DNA of 31,793 bases, from positions 1 through 31,793 of the forward strand of contig JAYMSP010001465.1 of the NCBI GenBank assembly GCA_036897095.1, written 5' to 3'. Each line of letters starts with the position of its first letter. The stretch's first letter is position 1. The position numbers and the translations under genes are program-made. Source of the DNA: Plantago elongata (Eukaryota > Streptophyta > Magnoliopsida > Lamiales > Plantaginaceae). Below are positions 18,465 through 27,937 of the stretch, in pieces. The notes under the pieces are model-generated. The model did no database searches, was not told the DNA's origin, and was given only the letters and a program-made list of their open reading frames with translations.

Positions 18465-18704
18465 CCCTCACCGCGCCTACTTCCGGATGAGTGTCGTCTC
18501 GCGCGATCGGTTCCGGTTAGTAGCCTTTTTCCCTTTTCGATTATAATCGAATTTTGGGAATAGCATGATTAATTTTCTTCACTGCGCCTCCAGCCACCGC
18601 GCCGCCTCCCTGCCGGACATGAGTCGCTACTCACGATCGACTCCGATTAGTGCCCTTCTCTCCCGATTATAATCGAATTTGGGATAAGGAACAGTGTAAC
18701 TAAT
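18465..18704 (+). repeat. Diverged 126-bp tandem duplication with palindromes
   Basis: Sequence around 18465-18575 is repeated at about 18591-18704. Both copies contain the 12-base perfect palindrome CGATTATAATCG (18538-18549 and 18664-18675, exactly 126 bp apart), preceded by a GATCGG/A-TCCGGTTAG-like word. It lies just after the CT-rich leader of element Y and may be part of its transcribed leader. Confidence 0.75.
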
Positions 18705-19119
18705 TGTATCTGTTGTGTGTGTTTGGTCTGTGCTTTCTCTGTTTTTTATTCGGTTTTGGTTTATCACTTCTCTTTCAGTAACGGATTGAAATGTTAAGAG
18801 GGGCTTACTCTTTTGTGTTTTTACTTTACTGATTAGTTTCAAATTCCATGAATTTCAATTTTTCCTTGTCTGTTTCTTGAAATCATATATCTTTGATTTG
18901 TATTTTGGGAAATGATTGAGAAAAGAGCTGCTGAATTGAAGCAAACTGACTGTTGGATTGACTGGGATTTGACTGTTTAGTTTTCAAGTTATACTCGTAC
19001 CGGGTTTTATGAGGAAGAATGGTGGTGGGCTGTTAGCCTGTTATTGTGAGAATATGGGGGAGTTTGATGTAATTTTGTGAGAATTTGAGGTTTTTATGAA
19101 ATTTAGTCTCCATCAAGTG

Positions 19120-19440
19120 TAATAGCAGGTCTGAAAATCGAGTAGCTCGAGCTCGGCTAGAAGAAAAAGCTAGGATCATTCGACCTTTAACCCAAGTCCC
19201 AGTAGCTGATAAATTTATCGAACCAGCCTCATATATTTAAGATTTCAGCTTGAATGCTTGATGAGTTGCTTGACTAATAAGGTTTTCGGCTCACGAGTTG
19301 AGCTAAATTCAAGCTTTCGAGTTTCAATTATTAGTTTTTTTTAGTATATTATAAACTTATTAGCTGAGCTCGAATCGAGTTTTATATTGAGCCGAGTTCA
19401 GGTCCAACTTGTGCAGCTTGCTTGAGACTAGATATGTTTA
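19120..19440. repeat. AGCTCGAGCTCGG-type repeat fragment
   Basis: AGTAGCTCGAGCTCGGCTAG near 19140 and several related words (TCACGAGTTGAGCT, AGCTGAGCTCGAATCGAG, TTGAGCCGAGTTCAGG) cluster here in both orientations. Such AGCTCG-rich repeats are common short transposon remnants in plant genomes. The ends and class cannot be set from this copy. Confidence 0.35.
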
Positions 19441-19796
19441 TCTTTGACGAACTGAGGTTTTGTATTGATCGACTGGCTCAGATCTTTTGCAGCCCTGGGG
19501 TTACCGGGGAAGGGGTAGGCAGGTAGTAGTTCCTAATTCTAATGTACCTGTCTAGAGGGATCAAACACGAGAAACATGATTTTTGCTTTACTAATCATTT
19601 TTGTACAGTTCCTTTTCTATGTTTGTATTAATACCTGTTTAGTGAGATTAGACCAGAGAAACATGATTCTTTGTTCTTTGTTATGACTTAACACCATTGA
19701 TACTGGGAATGGTTTTTGACTAATTAGTACTTCAATCCTGTTACATGTTCTATTGAACTATATGCTTCTATTTATGAATGGACTAAAGTAACATTG

Positions 19797-19846
19797 ATTG
19801 GTCGAGTGGTAGAAGATGTTCCCTTGTAAACAAGAGGTCTAACCAA
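19797..19846 (+). repeat. tRNA-like fragment (SINE-like head)
   Basis: GGTCGAGTGGTAGAAGATG followed by CCCTTGTAAACAAGAGGTC looks like the D-arm and anticodon arm of a tRNA (a Thr-like CTTGTAA loop flanked by a CTTG/CAAG-type stem). The T-arm/box B that should follow is missing. It is not a functional tRNA gene; a tRNA-derived SINE remnant is the best guess. Confidence 0.35.
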
Positions 19847-20889
19847 GTATGCTAAGCACTTAAAGCTATTTCATTTAAGTTTCATGTTATGTACTTATTC
19901 TAACATATTGCTAAACTATAAATATTTGGGATTTTCTTTCTTGCTTATAAGTTATTTTAAATATTAAAATTCTAAATGAGTTTCGACTTTGGTTCTGGTT
20001 ACTTTGAAGTTTGTATCTTGTTGCTTGAGCTGTTCTGATTTTTAAAATAGTTTAACTTGTTGCAAGTACTAGGTTAAATAGAACTCTTTGAATCAGTTGT
20101 GTTTAGTTGAAGTGACTTTTTGATTTAATGTATGCTGAATTGTGGTATGCTGCATGGTTGGCTGGAACCTTGTAGCTCCTATACTTGGTATGTCTGCATT
20201 GTTCCACAAACTTAGTCATCTTCCTTGTTTTGCTGTTCCTGTGCCATTTGCTGATTATTTAAGCCTAACTGGTTTAGTTGGTCTAATATACGAGTTACTA
20301 CGGTTATGTTGAGTATTAGCCAGCACATGTTATTTTCTCACATCATGTATATGTTGTTGATCATCTGAGTTACACATACATTTTGATACTTCAGTTTATT
20401 TGCCTAAATGTTATTTCAAAAAAAAGTCCCAAGTATGCGTCATTATGTGCCTAGTTGTTTCTCCGTGTTATACTTGTCTGCAGGGGTTTAAGGGAGTCTT
20501 GTAATTATTCTTGCGTATAACGTTAAGTAGTATTGTCCCTGTATCAGGACTTCGAAGCTGTGTAGCGTACCAGCCCAACCAAGGTGAGGACCCTCACTTA
20601 TTTTCATTCCAAGTGAGTAATTATTCGGCATCAGGCCCTGGGGAATACACATGCCTCCATATTGTTATTGTTATGCCTTTACATTCAGTTACGCCTAGTC
20701 GTAATATTTGACCTAACTTAAGAATTTATAGAATGTCTGACCTCGCCGATATTCCGCTGACTCTCTGATCGTCTCTGACCCTGATATGATTTTGATTTAA
20801 TAACCGAGTGTAGTGTCCTGTGTCTGTACAGTTTTACTGTCTCTCTTTCGGTACATGTGTCTATCCTCTGTATCTGTCCTACGGAAATT

Positions 20890-21180
20890 GTTGAATTTAT
20901 TGACCGCTAACCGACACCTATTGTTTGACCTTAACTTGTTATCCGCCATTGAGCATCCTTATCTGTTGTGGTATCCCGCCATCCCGCATCCGCATTTGAC
21001 CTTGTTGTCCGTCATCCGGCACTTGTGATTTGACTTTGACCATCCATCATCTGGCACTTGTGTTTAACCTTGTTACCCGCCAACCGGCATTCTGCTTGAT
21101 ATGTTGTCCGCCATTTGGCACCCTTGATTTCCTCTGATATTTATTTTTCGTCACTCTTGATTGTGTTGTTCGCCTTTCAG
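20890..21180 (+). repeat. Degenerate tandem repeat of about 35 bp
   Basis: Phrases of the form TTGTTGTCCGTCATCCGGCA-CTTGTG-TTTGAC recur with variation about every 33-40 bp (near 20937, 20969, 21003, 21037, 21072 and 21101). The array is old and heavily substituted. It lies within the long LTR of element Y. Confidence 0.65.
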
Positions 21181-22187
21181 CATTATTGTTTGTTAGTGTC
21201 ATATGCCACTCGCCACCAGTGATTGTTCTCGTGTTCTGCCCTTCTGTAATCGTGTTTAGTCCCGTGATCGCCAGTTCGGTACTTGTTGGAAACTGTGAGT
21301 AAGTGACCATAAGGTCCCCTGTACATGCTATGTTTTGCCTGTTTGATCCGATCCTCGTAACCTGACTGATAACCCCCCCCCCTTGCGGCACGGCACACCG
21401 TGATATGCCCCCGTGGCATCTTGTGGTACGCATGTGTGGCTATCCAGGTCTGTTTTGATTGTCTTGATTGGGCGCAGGGACAGCTGGTATAGTTTGGGCC
21501 AGGCGCAACGGACTGATGATCTAGCTATATCTCCTGTACCCACAGATCCCCGGACGCCCCCAACGGTATCGCCGGCTCAGGTGATCGATATCGTTCCGTG
21601 TACTGGGCCGACATGGACTTAAGCATGTCGCCCGCTTGCGTGTGAGGTCGCTCCTCGAAGGAGTAATAAGGTAGTCAAGTTTCCCTCCGTGGCCATTCTG
21701 TGGCGTGTATTGGTTGGTATCTGTTTCGTGAAGTGAAAATTCTGAAAATCCAGGATCGGGAATCTGTTTTGCGTGATAAGTGTTTGTGTTTTCCTGTTAG
21801 AAGTGAACTCAGTTTTGAATTAGTGTCCGTGTTTGTTTTCTCGTTTGTCTTAAAATATTACTCACTAAGTCTTTAGACTTACCCTCTCTGTCATGTTTGT
21901 TCATTTCCATTCCCCAGGTAATGATTGCGAGAACATGGTAGACGATCGGGTAGAATAACCAAGCGCTTCGTAACCGGACCAGACCTTTTCTGCTGCCATG
22001 TTTTGTTTGTTCAGAAAATAGATTGTATCGGCGATTACCCTACCTTATTCAGTTACCAATATTATGCTAATAAATAAGTTGTTTTATATTCTGGGTATGA
22101 CTTTTCCCTTATCTGGCACTGATCGATCAACCGCACTTCGAACGGTTGGGGACCCCACCGAGGTGGCACCCCGAACGGGGATCTACA

Positions 22188-22555
22188 ATTATACTTATAA
22201 ATATTTATTCCTAAGATGTATGTAGTACATAATTGGGAAGACTTAGTGCCGCATATTAATGTGTTCAATAATATAGTTAGGACAAAAATTAGCAGTAGAT
22301 CTATCCCCACTAACTAAAATGAATTTATAAAGCAATGTAAGAAATGATTAAATAATTCCCTTCCTATATTCACGCCGCAGTCATTCAGTTTACCACACTA
22401 GCTAGCCATCTCTCTCTCTCTCTCTTTGTCCAACATAAGAACATTACTGTAACATTACAAGGAGCTAGGTTCGTTGTTATATATTGATTTTTTGTCCTTG
22501 GAAATAAAGAAATCGGGGAATATATCCAGGCAGGTTACGTTCCAAAAGAAAGAGA
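22188..22555 (+). promoter_or_regulatory. Upstream region and leader of the 318-aa gene
   Basis: This 368-bp region separates the LTR end from the start codon. It contains a CT microsatellite (22409-22425), typical of plant core promoters and leaders, and TATA-like words (CTATATTC at 22364, TATATATTG at 22479). No experimental start is known, and the exact promoter cannot be fixed from sequence. The retroelement end lies within promoter distance and could affect expression. Confidence 0.45.
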
Positions 22556-23512
22556 ATGAGTGAATCGTGCAATCCTATGAGCCATTTTTGTATTCTCTTG
22601 ATCACCTTGGTTACTTCTTCTCATCCTATCTACTTGTCTTACTTCATTTTCTTCTCGCCTTACCTTCTCAACCTCTTCTCATTCCTCTCACCTCTTTTCC
22701 TCACTACCCTCTTCACTTTTCTCACCCTTCTTGAACCTATAAACAATCCAGATGAAAATGTAATTTCTCATTTCGATCATATTGAAATTTACCACGTTTT
22801 CTTTGGCAAGCTTGACAACGAGTACCACGATAGTCCGGAGGAGAATCATCAAGATTCCGTTCACAATGTAGAAGAAGAGAGCAAAGAGAAAAGGTTGGAG
22901 AATTTCTTGCAGATACAAGATCAGTTGAAAAAGATGAGTGCTAGTAATGTGGAAAAGAAGACCAAACCCGAAAATAAACTACTACTTGCAGAGAGGCCAA
23001 CAATTATAACACGGTCAGTGGTTAAAGATGGATCAAATGCCACTATGGACCAGCAAACTATTAGTTCCAACATGAGATCTTCTTCACATTCTTCACAAAG
23101 TGCAAGTTTTTCAAGTATCGGGTCGATGAGGAAGGAGAAAGAGTGGAATAGAACGCTTGCTTGTAAGTTGTTTGAGGAGCGACATCATGATGGAGGAGCT
23201 CAAGGAATGGACTCATTATGGGAGACTTACGAAAAGGTCGACACCACTAGTTCGGATGTTAAAACGAAGACTAAGAAGATGAAGACGAAGAAGATAGAAC
23301 AGGTTGAGGAAGAAGAGGAGATTCTGACAGGGCAATTGTGTTGTTTACAGGCACTGAAGATGTCGACAGGAAAGATGAATTTGGGGATGAGAAAGCCGAG
23401 TCTTGTGAAATTTTCCAAGGCCATTAAAGGCTTTTCTTGGTTCAATAAGCATAGCAAGAAGGTGCATAATAATACTAGTCATGGTGATATTACCAGCTAC
23501 TACAAAGCATAA
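22556..23512 (+). CDS. Plant-specific uncharacterised protein with hydrophobic N-terminus, 318 aa
   Basis: This single-exon frame has an ATG in an A-rich context (AAGAGAATGAG) and a TAA stop. Residues about 10-58 are strongly hydrophobic (Phe, Leu, Ser, Pro-rich), enough for one or two membrane segments or a signal anchor. Residues about 60-200 are polar and acidic with a serine-rich stretch, probably disordered. The conserved part is C-terminal: RKEKEWNRTLACKLFEERH (about 191-209), GMDSLWETYE, a Lys-rich then Glu-rich run, and GQLCCLQALKMSTGKMNLGM (about 260-279) followed by SLVKFSKAIKGFSWF. This arrangement is characteristic, to my knowledge, of a land-plant family without known biochemical function. 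The frame is intact and codon use is even, so it is probably a real gene. No partner gene is nearby. Confidence 0.88.
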   Translation: MSESCNPMSHFCILLITLVTSSHPIYLSYFIFFSPYLLNLFSFLSPLFLTTLFTFLTLLEPINNPDENVISHFDHIEIYHVFFGKLDNEYHDSPEENHQDSVHNVEEESKEKRLENFLQIQDQLKKMSASNVEKKTKPENKLLLAERPTIITRSVVKDGSNATMDQQTISSNMRSSSHSSQSASFSSIGSMRKEKEWNRTLACKLFEERHHDGGAQGMDSLWETYEKVDTTSSDVKTKTKKMKTKKIEQVEEEEEILTGQLCCLQALKMSTGKMNLGMRKPSLVKFSKAIKGFSWFNKHSKKVHNNTSHGDITSYYKA

Positions 23513-23910
23513 TCATATCCGAAACTCGATCTACCACTACCAGCACAAGGAAACAAACTTGTATAGACCAGGCCAGGTCTATCAAACCTTGACAGACCTC
23601 GTGTAGTCGTATCCGTCTGTATTCATCGATTTCACTGGAAGTTATTGGGAATCTACCGGCAGCATCATAATCGTCCCCACAACAACCAGAAGGAGGTAGG
23701 AGCTACCCAACATTTACTTGCCGGTTAATCAAAACACTTAGCTAGTCCTGCTTTATCTTGAAATTGTGTTTGTCAAATGTATTATGTGTTACTTCTGTTC
23801 ATTTGCTCCCTCATCCATAGAATGTTTAGTGTCCATATATCATTCGATATACTTTCCGTTTTCATTTCCGTGTTCACTCCGGAGCGTGCATGGTTTGTAA
23901 TATTTTCAGG
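23513..23910. other. 3' flank of the gene
   Basis: About 400 bp of mixed-composition sequence. It should contain the gene's 3' UTR and polyadenylation region, but no canonical AATAAA was identified. No other gene is seen before the transposon border at 23911. Confidence 0.4.
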
Positions 23911-24932
23911 GAGAAAGTCCATTATTTTAAGGTTATTGTGACGCGTAAACACCACTTTATAGAGGTAAAGTGGTGTGATTTTTAATCCATAACTTATATG
24001 AATTGGCAAAATTAATCATAATTCGTCGAATTAAGATCTAATTTAGCTTATTGGCAATTTAATTGATGGTTTGGACACAAAGACACACTTATTAGACACT
24101 TAGTCAACAAAATTTGACTTACGTCTCGCACTTTCCCCAATTCTCACCCACATCCATCATTAATTCTCCTCTGCCTCTCTAAGAAACCCTAAAACGGAAT
24201 GGAGAGCAATACCAATGGAATTCGAACAAAACTCGAAGATTGATGAAAAACCATTGCCAAATTGCTATTTCGAAAGTTGGAAGACTATAGTTGAACTATC
24301 AGGTAAATCGCACTTTTTGATATCTTCTTTTGGCATGACCGTTCCCTTGTTCAATTCTTGGTTGCCAATGAATGGCATGATTCTATCACTAATTAAGACA
24401 TGTAGTTCATAAACATGTTAGTGTTAGACTTTAATTTCACAATCAAGAAAAGAGATTTACTTGGATTCCATTTTGTGTTTGGCAGGACTGAATCGATGTA
24501 GAAAGAGTTGTCGTTCGATCTCAATGAAGGCATTACAATTAACAACATCAACGGCTTATCTTCTTCAAGTGTTCTTCCTTCTCTTCGTTTACAGTGTTCT
24601 ATTGTGTTAATTTGTGAATTAAAGCAAATTCGGAGTTTGTGTTATATTCAATGTGACTGGACTTTTCTTTTATCCTTATTTACGTATTTCAATTAATCTG
24701 ATGATGTGAGCTTCAATTGGTGAGATGGAAGTCAAATTATGTCGACTAAGTGTGTCTAAGTGTCCAATTAGCAATTAAATTGCCACATAAGTTAAATTCG
24801 ATGAATAATGACTAAATTTGACAATTCGTATAAATTGTGAATTAAAAAAATCACACCACTTACAAAGTGGTGTCTGTGCACCACAATGACCCCAAAGAAG
24901 TGGACCAAAATTATCAGCCTCCCTATTTCAGG
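23901..24932 (+). mobile_element. Mutator-like element M1 (Pack-MULE-like) with 9-bp target duplication
   Basis: The element spans about 23911-24923. The left arm (23911-24128) and the right arm (24719-24923) are inverted repeats of about 205-218 bp, sharing for example CACCACTTT-TA--GTGGTGTG, GGCAATTTAATTG and CACTTAGTC-AC. The target duplication is TATTTTCAGG on the left (23901-23910, one extra T) and TATTTCAGG on the right (24924-24932). Long TIRs plus a 9-bp duplication are diagnostic of the Mutator superfamily. The interior is about 590 bp with no transposase, so the element is non-autonomous. It contains a gene-like segment (24130-24610). Confidence 0.8.
24215..24610 (+). CDS. Putative small spliced ORF inside M1 (70 aa after splicing)
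   Basis: After a plant-type leader with AAACCCTAAAA (24186-24194), an ATG at 24199 opens only 14 codons, and the next ATG at 24215 opens a longer frame. A donor AG/GTAAAT at 24303 and an acceptor GGCAG at 24485 define a 183-bp candidate intron. Splicing joins 24215-24302 to 24486-24610 in frame and gives 70 aa: a polar start (KIDEKPLPNCYFESWKTI), a basic middle (NRCRKSCRS) and a hydrophobic C-terminus (AYLLQVFFLLFVYSVLL) resembling a membrane anchor. Without splicing the frame stops at 24410-24412. No family is recognised. It could be a captured host gene piece or fortuitous; expression data are absent. Confidence 0.35.
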
Positions 24933-25523
24933 TGAATTCCAGATAATAATACAATACTATTCGCTTCTCTAAATTCTTTTTCAAATTGGTTTATTATCGA
25001 AGTTAATTATTTTAACAAAAAAAGATAAATAATGAATATACAAAAGAAAGCAGTACCGAGTAATTTGCATACCATTATTACTTTTATAATAATTTTTTTT
25101 TAAAAGACAGAATCAATTCTTTATATATATATATATAGATTAAACTATACACGATGATAAACTTATACTAAATATATTACAGTTAAAATTTAATACTATG
25201 CAGTATAATATCAACTTGTTGGGGACAGATCCTTCTTTGGTGCCTCTCTGTTCTATAGCTCATCATTCTTTTATTCTTCCAATTAACAAAAAAAGGTTTT
25301 CTCCACGCTTCACATGTCATGTGAAGCTTTGACCGGATACCATGATTTGCGAAGTAATTGTTCATCAAGATCATAAGAAATTCCGCAAGACACTCATTTT
25401 TTCTTTAAAAACAAATTTTTATACTAAATACAAATATTAATTAGGAGCTCAAGTCAAATATTTCTATGGAGGCTCCATGAAGCTCTCTTTGAACTTCCAG
25501 GGTGGAAGCTCCAGGTCATATTT
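24933..25523. other. AT-rich spacer between M1 and M2
   Basis: About 590 bp of AT-rich DNA with a (TA)n run near 25121-25136 and no convincing coding frame. A region near 25440-25515 repeats GAAGCTC/GGAGGCTCC words. Nothing else is seen. Confidence 0.5.
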
Positions 25524-26624
25524 GGAAGAAAGGCAAATCCAGTTCAAAATTATAAAGTTATTGTAATGCATAATTACCACTTATATTTAGTCCAAAATTA
25601 TTGGCGCCCAAAAAATCAAGTTCATTTTCTTTTATGATTGAACTAAGAATGATAATGTGACACTTCACTTACTGATGTAGACGATTTTACTAACTTAGTC
25701 AACTAATTGATGTAGAGAGTACATCCAACTTAACTAATAGAGATAAAATTTTAATTTCACTTGGCATAAGATAAAATTTTAATTTCACTTATTTTCATGG
25801 AATGCATTATAATAAAGACATAAGTTTAGAATTTTTTTTTGAAGAGTCGATTTCTAGATAACTTATCGAAATTATTAATAAAAATAATAATTTTATTAAT
25901 CAAAATGTCTATAATAGCATTTTTTTTGTGTAAAAGAAAGGGAATTTTTTTTTTGTATTCAAAATTAATTATAAAAAATAACATATATTTTAAATTTATA
26001 TGTAAAATAAATATTAATTTAAAAAATAATAAAAAGATCAAAACTACGACAAAACGTAAGGGTCAATCTATATATTTTTAGTTTTCACTATTTTGTCATA
26101 TATCAATTTTTATTTTATATAAATTTCATTTTAAAATTTAAATTCAAAAATTTATTTTTTAACTTCAAATATATTTTTCAGATTATTAAAAATATTTTTA
26201 TAAGTTTTTCAAAAATTAAAACTTTTATTAATTTTTATTTCATTATTTTAATTTTTTAGGATTTTTTTTATTATTGATACTTTGTAATTTATAACTATTT
26301 TTATTTTTATATAATTTTTCAAATTATTGAAAATGTGTTTGCAATTTTTTAATCCATAATTTTTGGAATTTTTCCTTTTTATTTTATCTCTTTTTAATGT
26401 GTGGCATAATTAGTGAGATGGCAGTCAAAATTTTGATTAAGTGTGTCTTAATGGTCAAATCATCATATTAACCGTCACATAATCAAGTTTAATCCTTAAA
26501 ATGATGTAAGTGTACTTTATTTGTCAAGTCGAGAAAGTTTTGAACTAAACATCATAACTATTACAAAGTACTAATTGCGCATCACAATGACTCCATGGAT
26601 GTTGACTAAAGTTGTCTTTCTTCC
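25524..26624 (+). mobile_element. Mutator-like element M2, non-autonomous, related to M1
   Basis: The left end GGAAGAAAGGCAA (25524) matches the reverse complement of the right end (TTGTCTTTCTTCC, ending 26624). The arms continue with GTTATTGTAATGC at 25557 against GCGCATCACAATGAC at 26577-26591. The right arm (26413-26624) is clearly homologous to the right arm of M1 (GTGAGATGG-AGTCAAA, AAGTGTGTCT, CACAATGAC). The interior is extremely AT-rich with no coding sequence. The flanks share only TATTT, so a 9-bp target duplication is not proven. Confidence 0.65.
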
Positions 26625-26805
26625 TATTTATTAAAAATATACTAAAACTTATAAGAGTCCTAGACATTACGGGAGTCCATGAGAGTTCTACACAAATACA
26701 TAAACATATACAATCATACTTGACTTCCTTATTTCTAATTTTCGCGGGTATAATTTGCGAATTCGGGTTTGATTAATCCGGATCGTGTCGGGGGTATATG
26801 GGTCA

Positions 26806-26813
26806 TATAAATA
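26806..26813 (+). promoter_or_regulatory. Promoter-like TATA box with downstream CT-rich leader
   Basis: TATAAATA in the context GGGTCATATAAATACCCC is followed 35-70 bases later by a CT-rich leader (26837-26880). This is a convincing plant polymerase II core-promoter layout. The downstream DNA has no long open frame, so it may drive a non-coding or truncated transcript. Confidence 0.5.
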
Positions 26814-26894
26814 CCCCTCTTTTAGGGTTTTTTTTCCTCATTTTCCTCCTCTTCTTTCTTCTCTCTCCCTCTTCCCCAACCACTTTGATGCTCT

Positions 26895-27200
26895 CTCTGG
26901 TGATATCTCTGTCGTCCAGCCACTAATCCTAAATCCGATAGCATATTTGAGTAGCCCATGGCCCGATCTATCTTTCTACGATTTTTGTTTATTCATTTTG
27001 TTGATTTTTACAATAGTTGGCCGAAACCTGGTTGTCTTCTCCGGCGATTTCTCCGTTGTTTGGCTACTAATCTTAAATCCGATTGCATATTTGAGTAGCT
27101 CATGACCCGATCTACCTTTTTATATGATTCGTTTTTTCACTTGGTTGACTTTTGAAACGGTTGGCCGGAATCGAAGCTTTTCCGGCGGATCTTCGACTAC
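26895..27200 (+). repeat. Tandem duplication of about 142 bp, roughly 2.2 copies
   Basis: CTCTGGTGATATCTC at 26895, CTCCGGCGATTTCTC at 27039 and TTCCGGCGGATCTTC at 27180 begin successive units. Units 1 and 2 share CTAAATCCGAT-GCATATTTGA, TAGC-CATG-CCCGATCTA and GTTGGCCG. They lie just downstream of the promoter-like TATA box and were probably part of a leader or first exon that duplicated. Confidence 0.8.
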
Positions 27201-27758
27201 ATAACACATATAAGTTATAACCTTGTCGTTTCCTCGTTTTCAAGTTTCTTCTCTTGATTCTTCAATTTTTTTCGTTTTTCGTTTAGTTTTGGTGATTCCT
27301 AGTAATTTCTTGTAACAATATATTACGTGTAAATTTGTTGATATTTGAACTTAAATTGTGTATGTTTGACCAGTAATTGTTGATGTTTGTGTGTCTAAAC
27401 ACGATTGAATATATTGAAGAGATTGTGTATATATGGGAGTGTGCTTTGTTGTTTTTGTATGTTTTTTTGTTGATTTCTGTAAAAAAATTATGTATGTTTT
27501 TTTTAATTTACATTTTGTTTTGGTGAATTATTGTTCTAGTATATTTTTTTGTTGATTCATGTATGTATATGTTTTTGTCTGTGTTTGTTATTCCATTTGT
27601 TTTTGTCTTTTACACAAATTAGTGTAGAAGTTGTTTATTTTATGCAAAATTGTTATGTCTGGTTGTCTGATTCTGTATGTTTTTGTTCATTCATGTATGA
27701 AAATTGTATGTGGTTATTATTTACCGAGACCAGTATGTTTTGTTTTGTTTTATTTTTG

Positions 27759-27792
<34 letters not shown>

Positions 27793-27809
27793 CGCGCGCG
27801 CGCGCGCGC
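27759..27809. repeat. Compound microsatellite (TA)8(TG)9(CG)8
   Basis: Fifty bases of uninterrupted pyrimidine-purine alternation run from 27759 to 27808: (TA)8, then (TG)9, then (CG)8. Long (CG)/(TG) alternation is the best-known Z-DNA-forming sequence. The site is probably polymorphic in length. Confidence 0.95.
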
Positions 27810-27894
27810 TTCTTGTATGTTTTTGTTGATTCGTGTATAAAAATTGTGTATGATTGTGTATTTATCCAGACTAGTATATTTTGTATGTTTTTTG

Positions 27895-27906
27895 CACACA
27901 CACACA

Positions 27907-27937
<31 letters not shown>
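27895..27937. repeat. (CA)7.5(GT)14 palindromic microsatellite
   Basis: Fifteen bases of CA repeat (27895-27909) abut 28 bases of GT repeat (27910-27937) with no spacer, making a perfect 15+15 inverted repeat able to form a cruciform or hairpin. Confidence 0.95.

Larger units (their letters stand above)
18229..22187 (+). mobile_element. Very long non-coding LTR (or non-coding internal plus LTR) of element Y
   Basis: The right end is fixed by identity with the 5' LTR end (21919-22187, ending GATCTACA). The left border at 18229 is inferred from a polypurine tract. The span has no gag or pol motif and no long frame. It resembles a gypsy LTR: a CT-rich leader (18330-18480), a downstream block with CTCACTAAGTCTTTAGACTT (21861-21880) and a CCCCAG/GT border (21912-21919). 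A length near 4 kb would be unusual but is known for some gypsy lineages. Alternatively it is a LARD-like element with a non-coding interior and a shorter LTR. Confidence 0.5.

Noticed and set aside
21047-21433. 128-aa minus-strand frame
   Set aside because: It covers the degenerate 35-bp repeat zone of the long LTR; the composition is repeat-derived and there is no domain.
22688-22918. 76-aa minus-strand frame
   Set aside because: It is the antisense shadow of the 318-aa gene; the sense frame has the conserved motifs.
25839-26081. 80-aa plus-strand frame, Lys/Ile-rich
   Set aside because: It lies in the extremely AT-rich interior of M2; poly-Lys/Ile composition is expected from AT-rich DNA.
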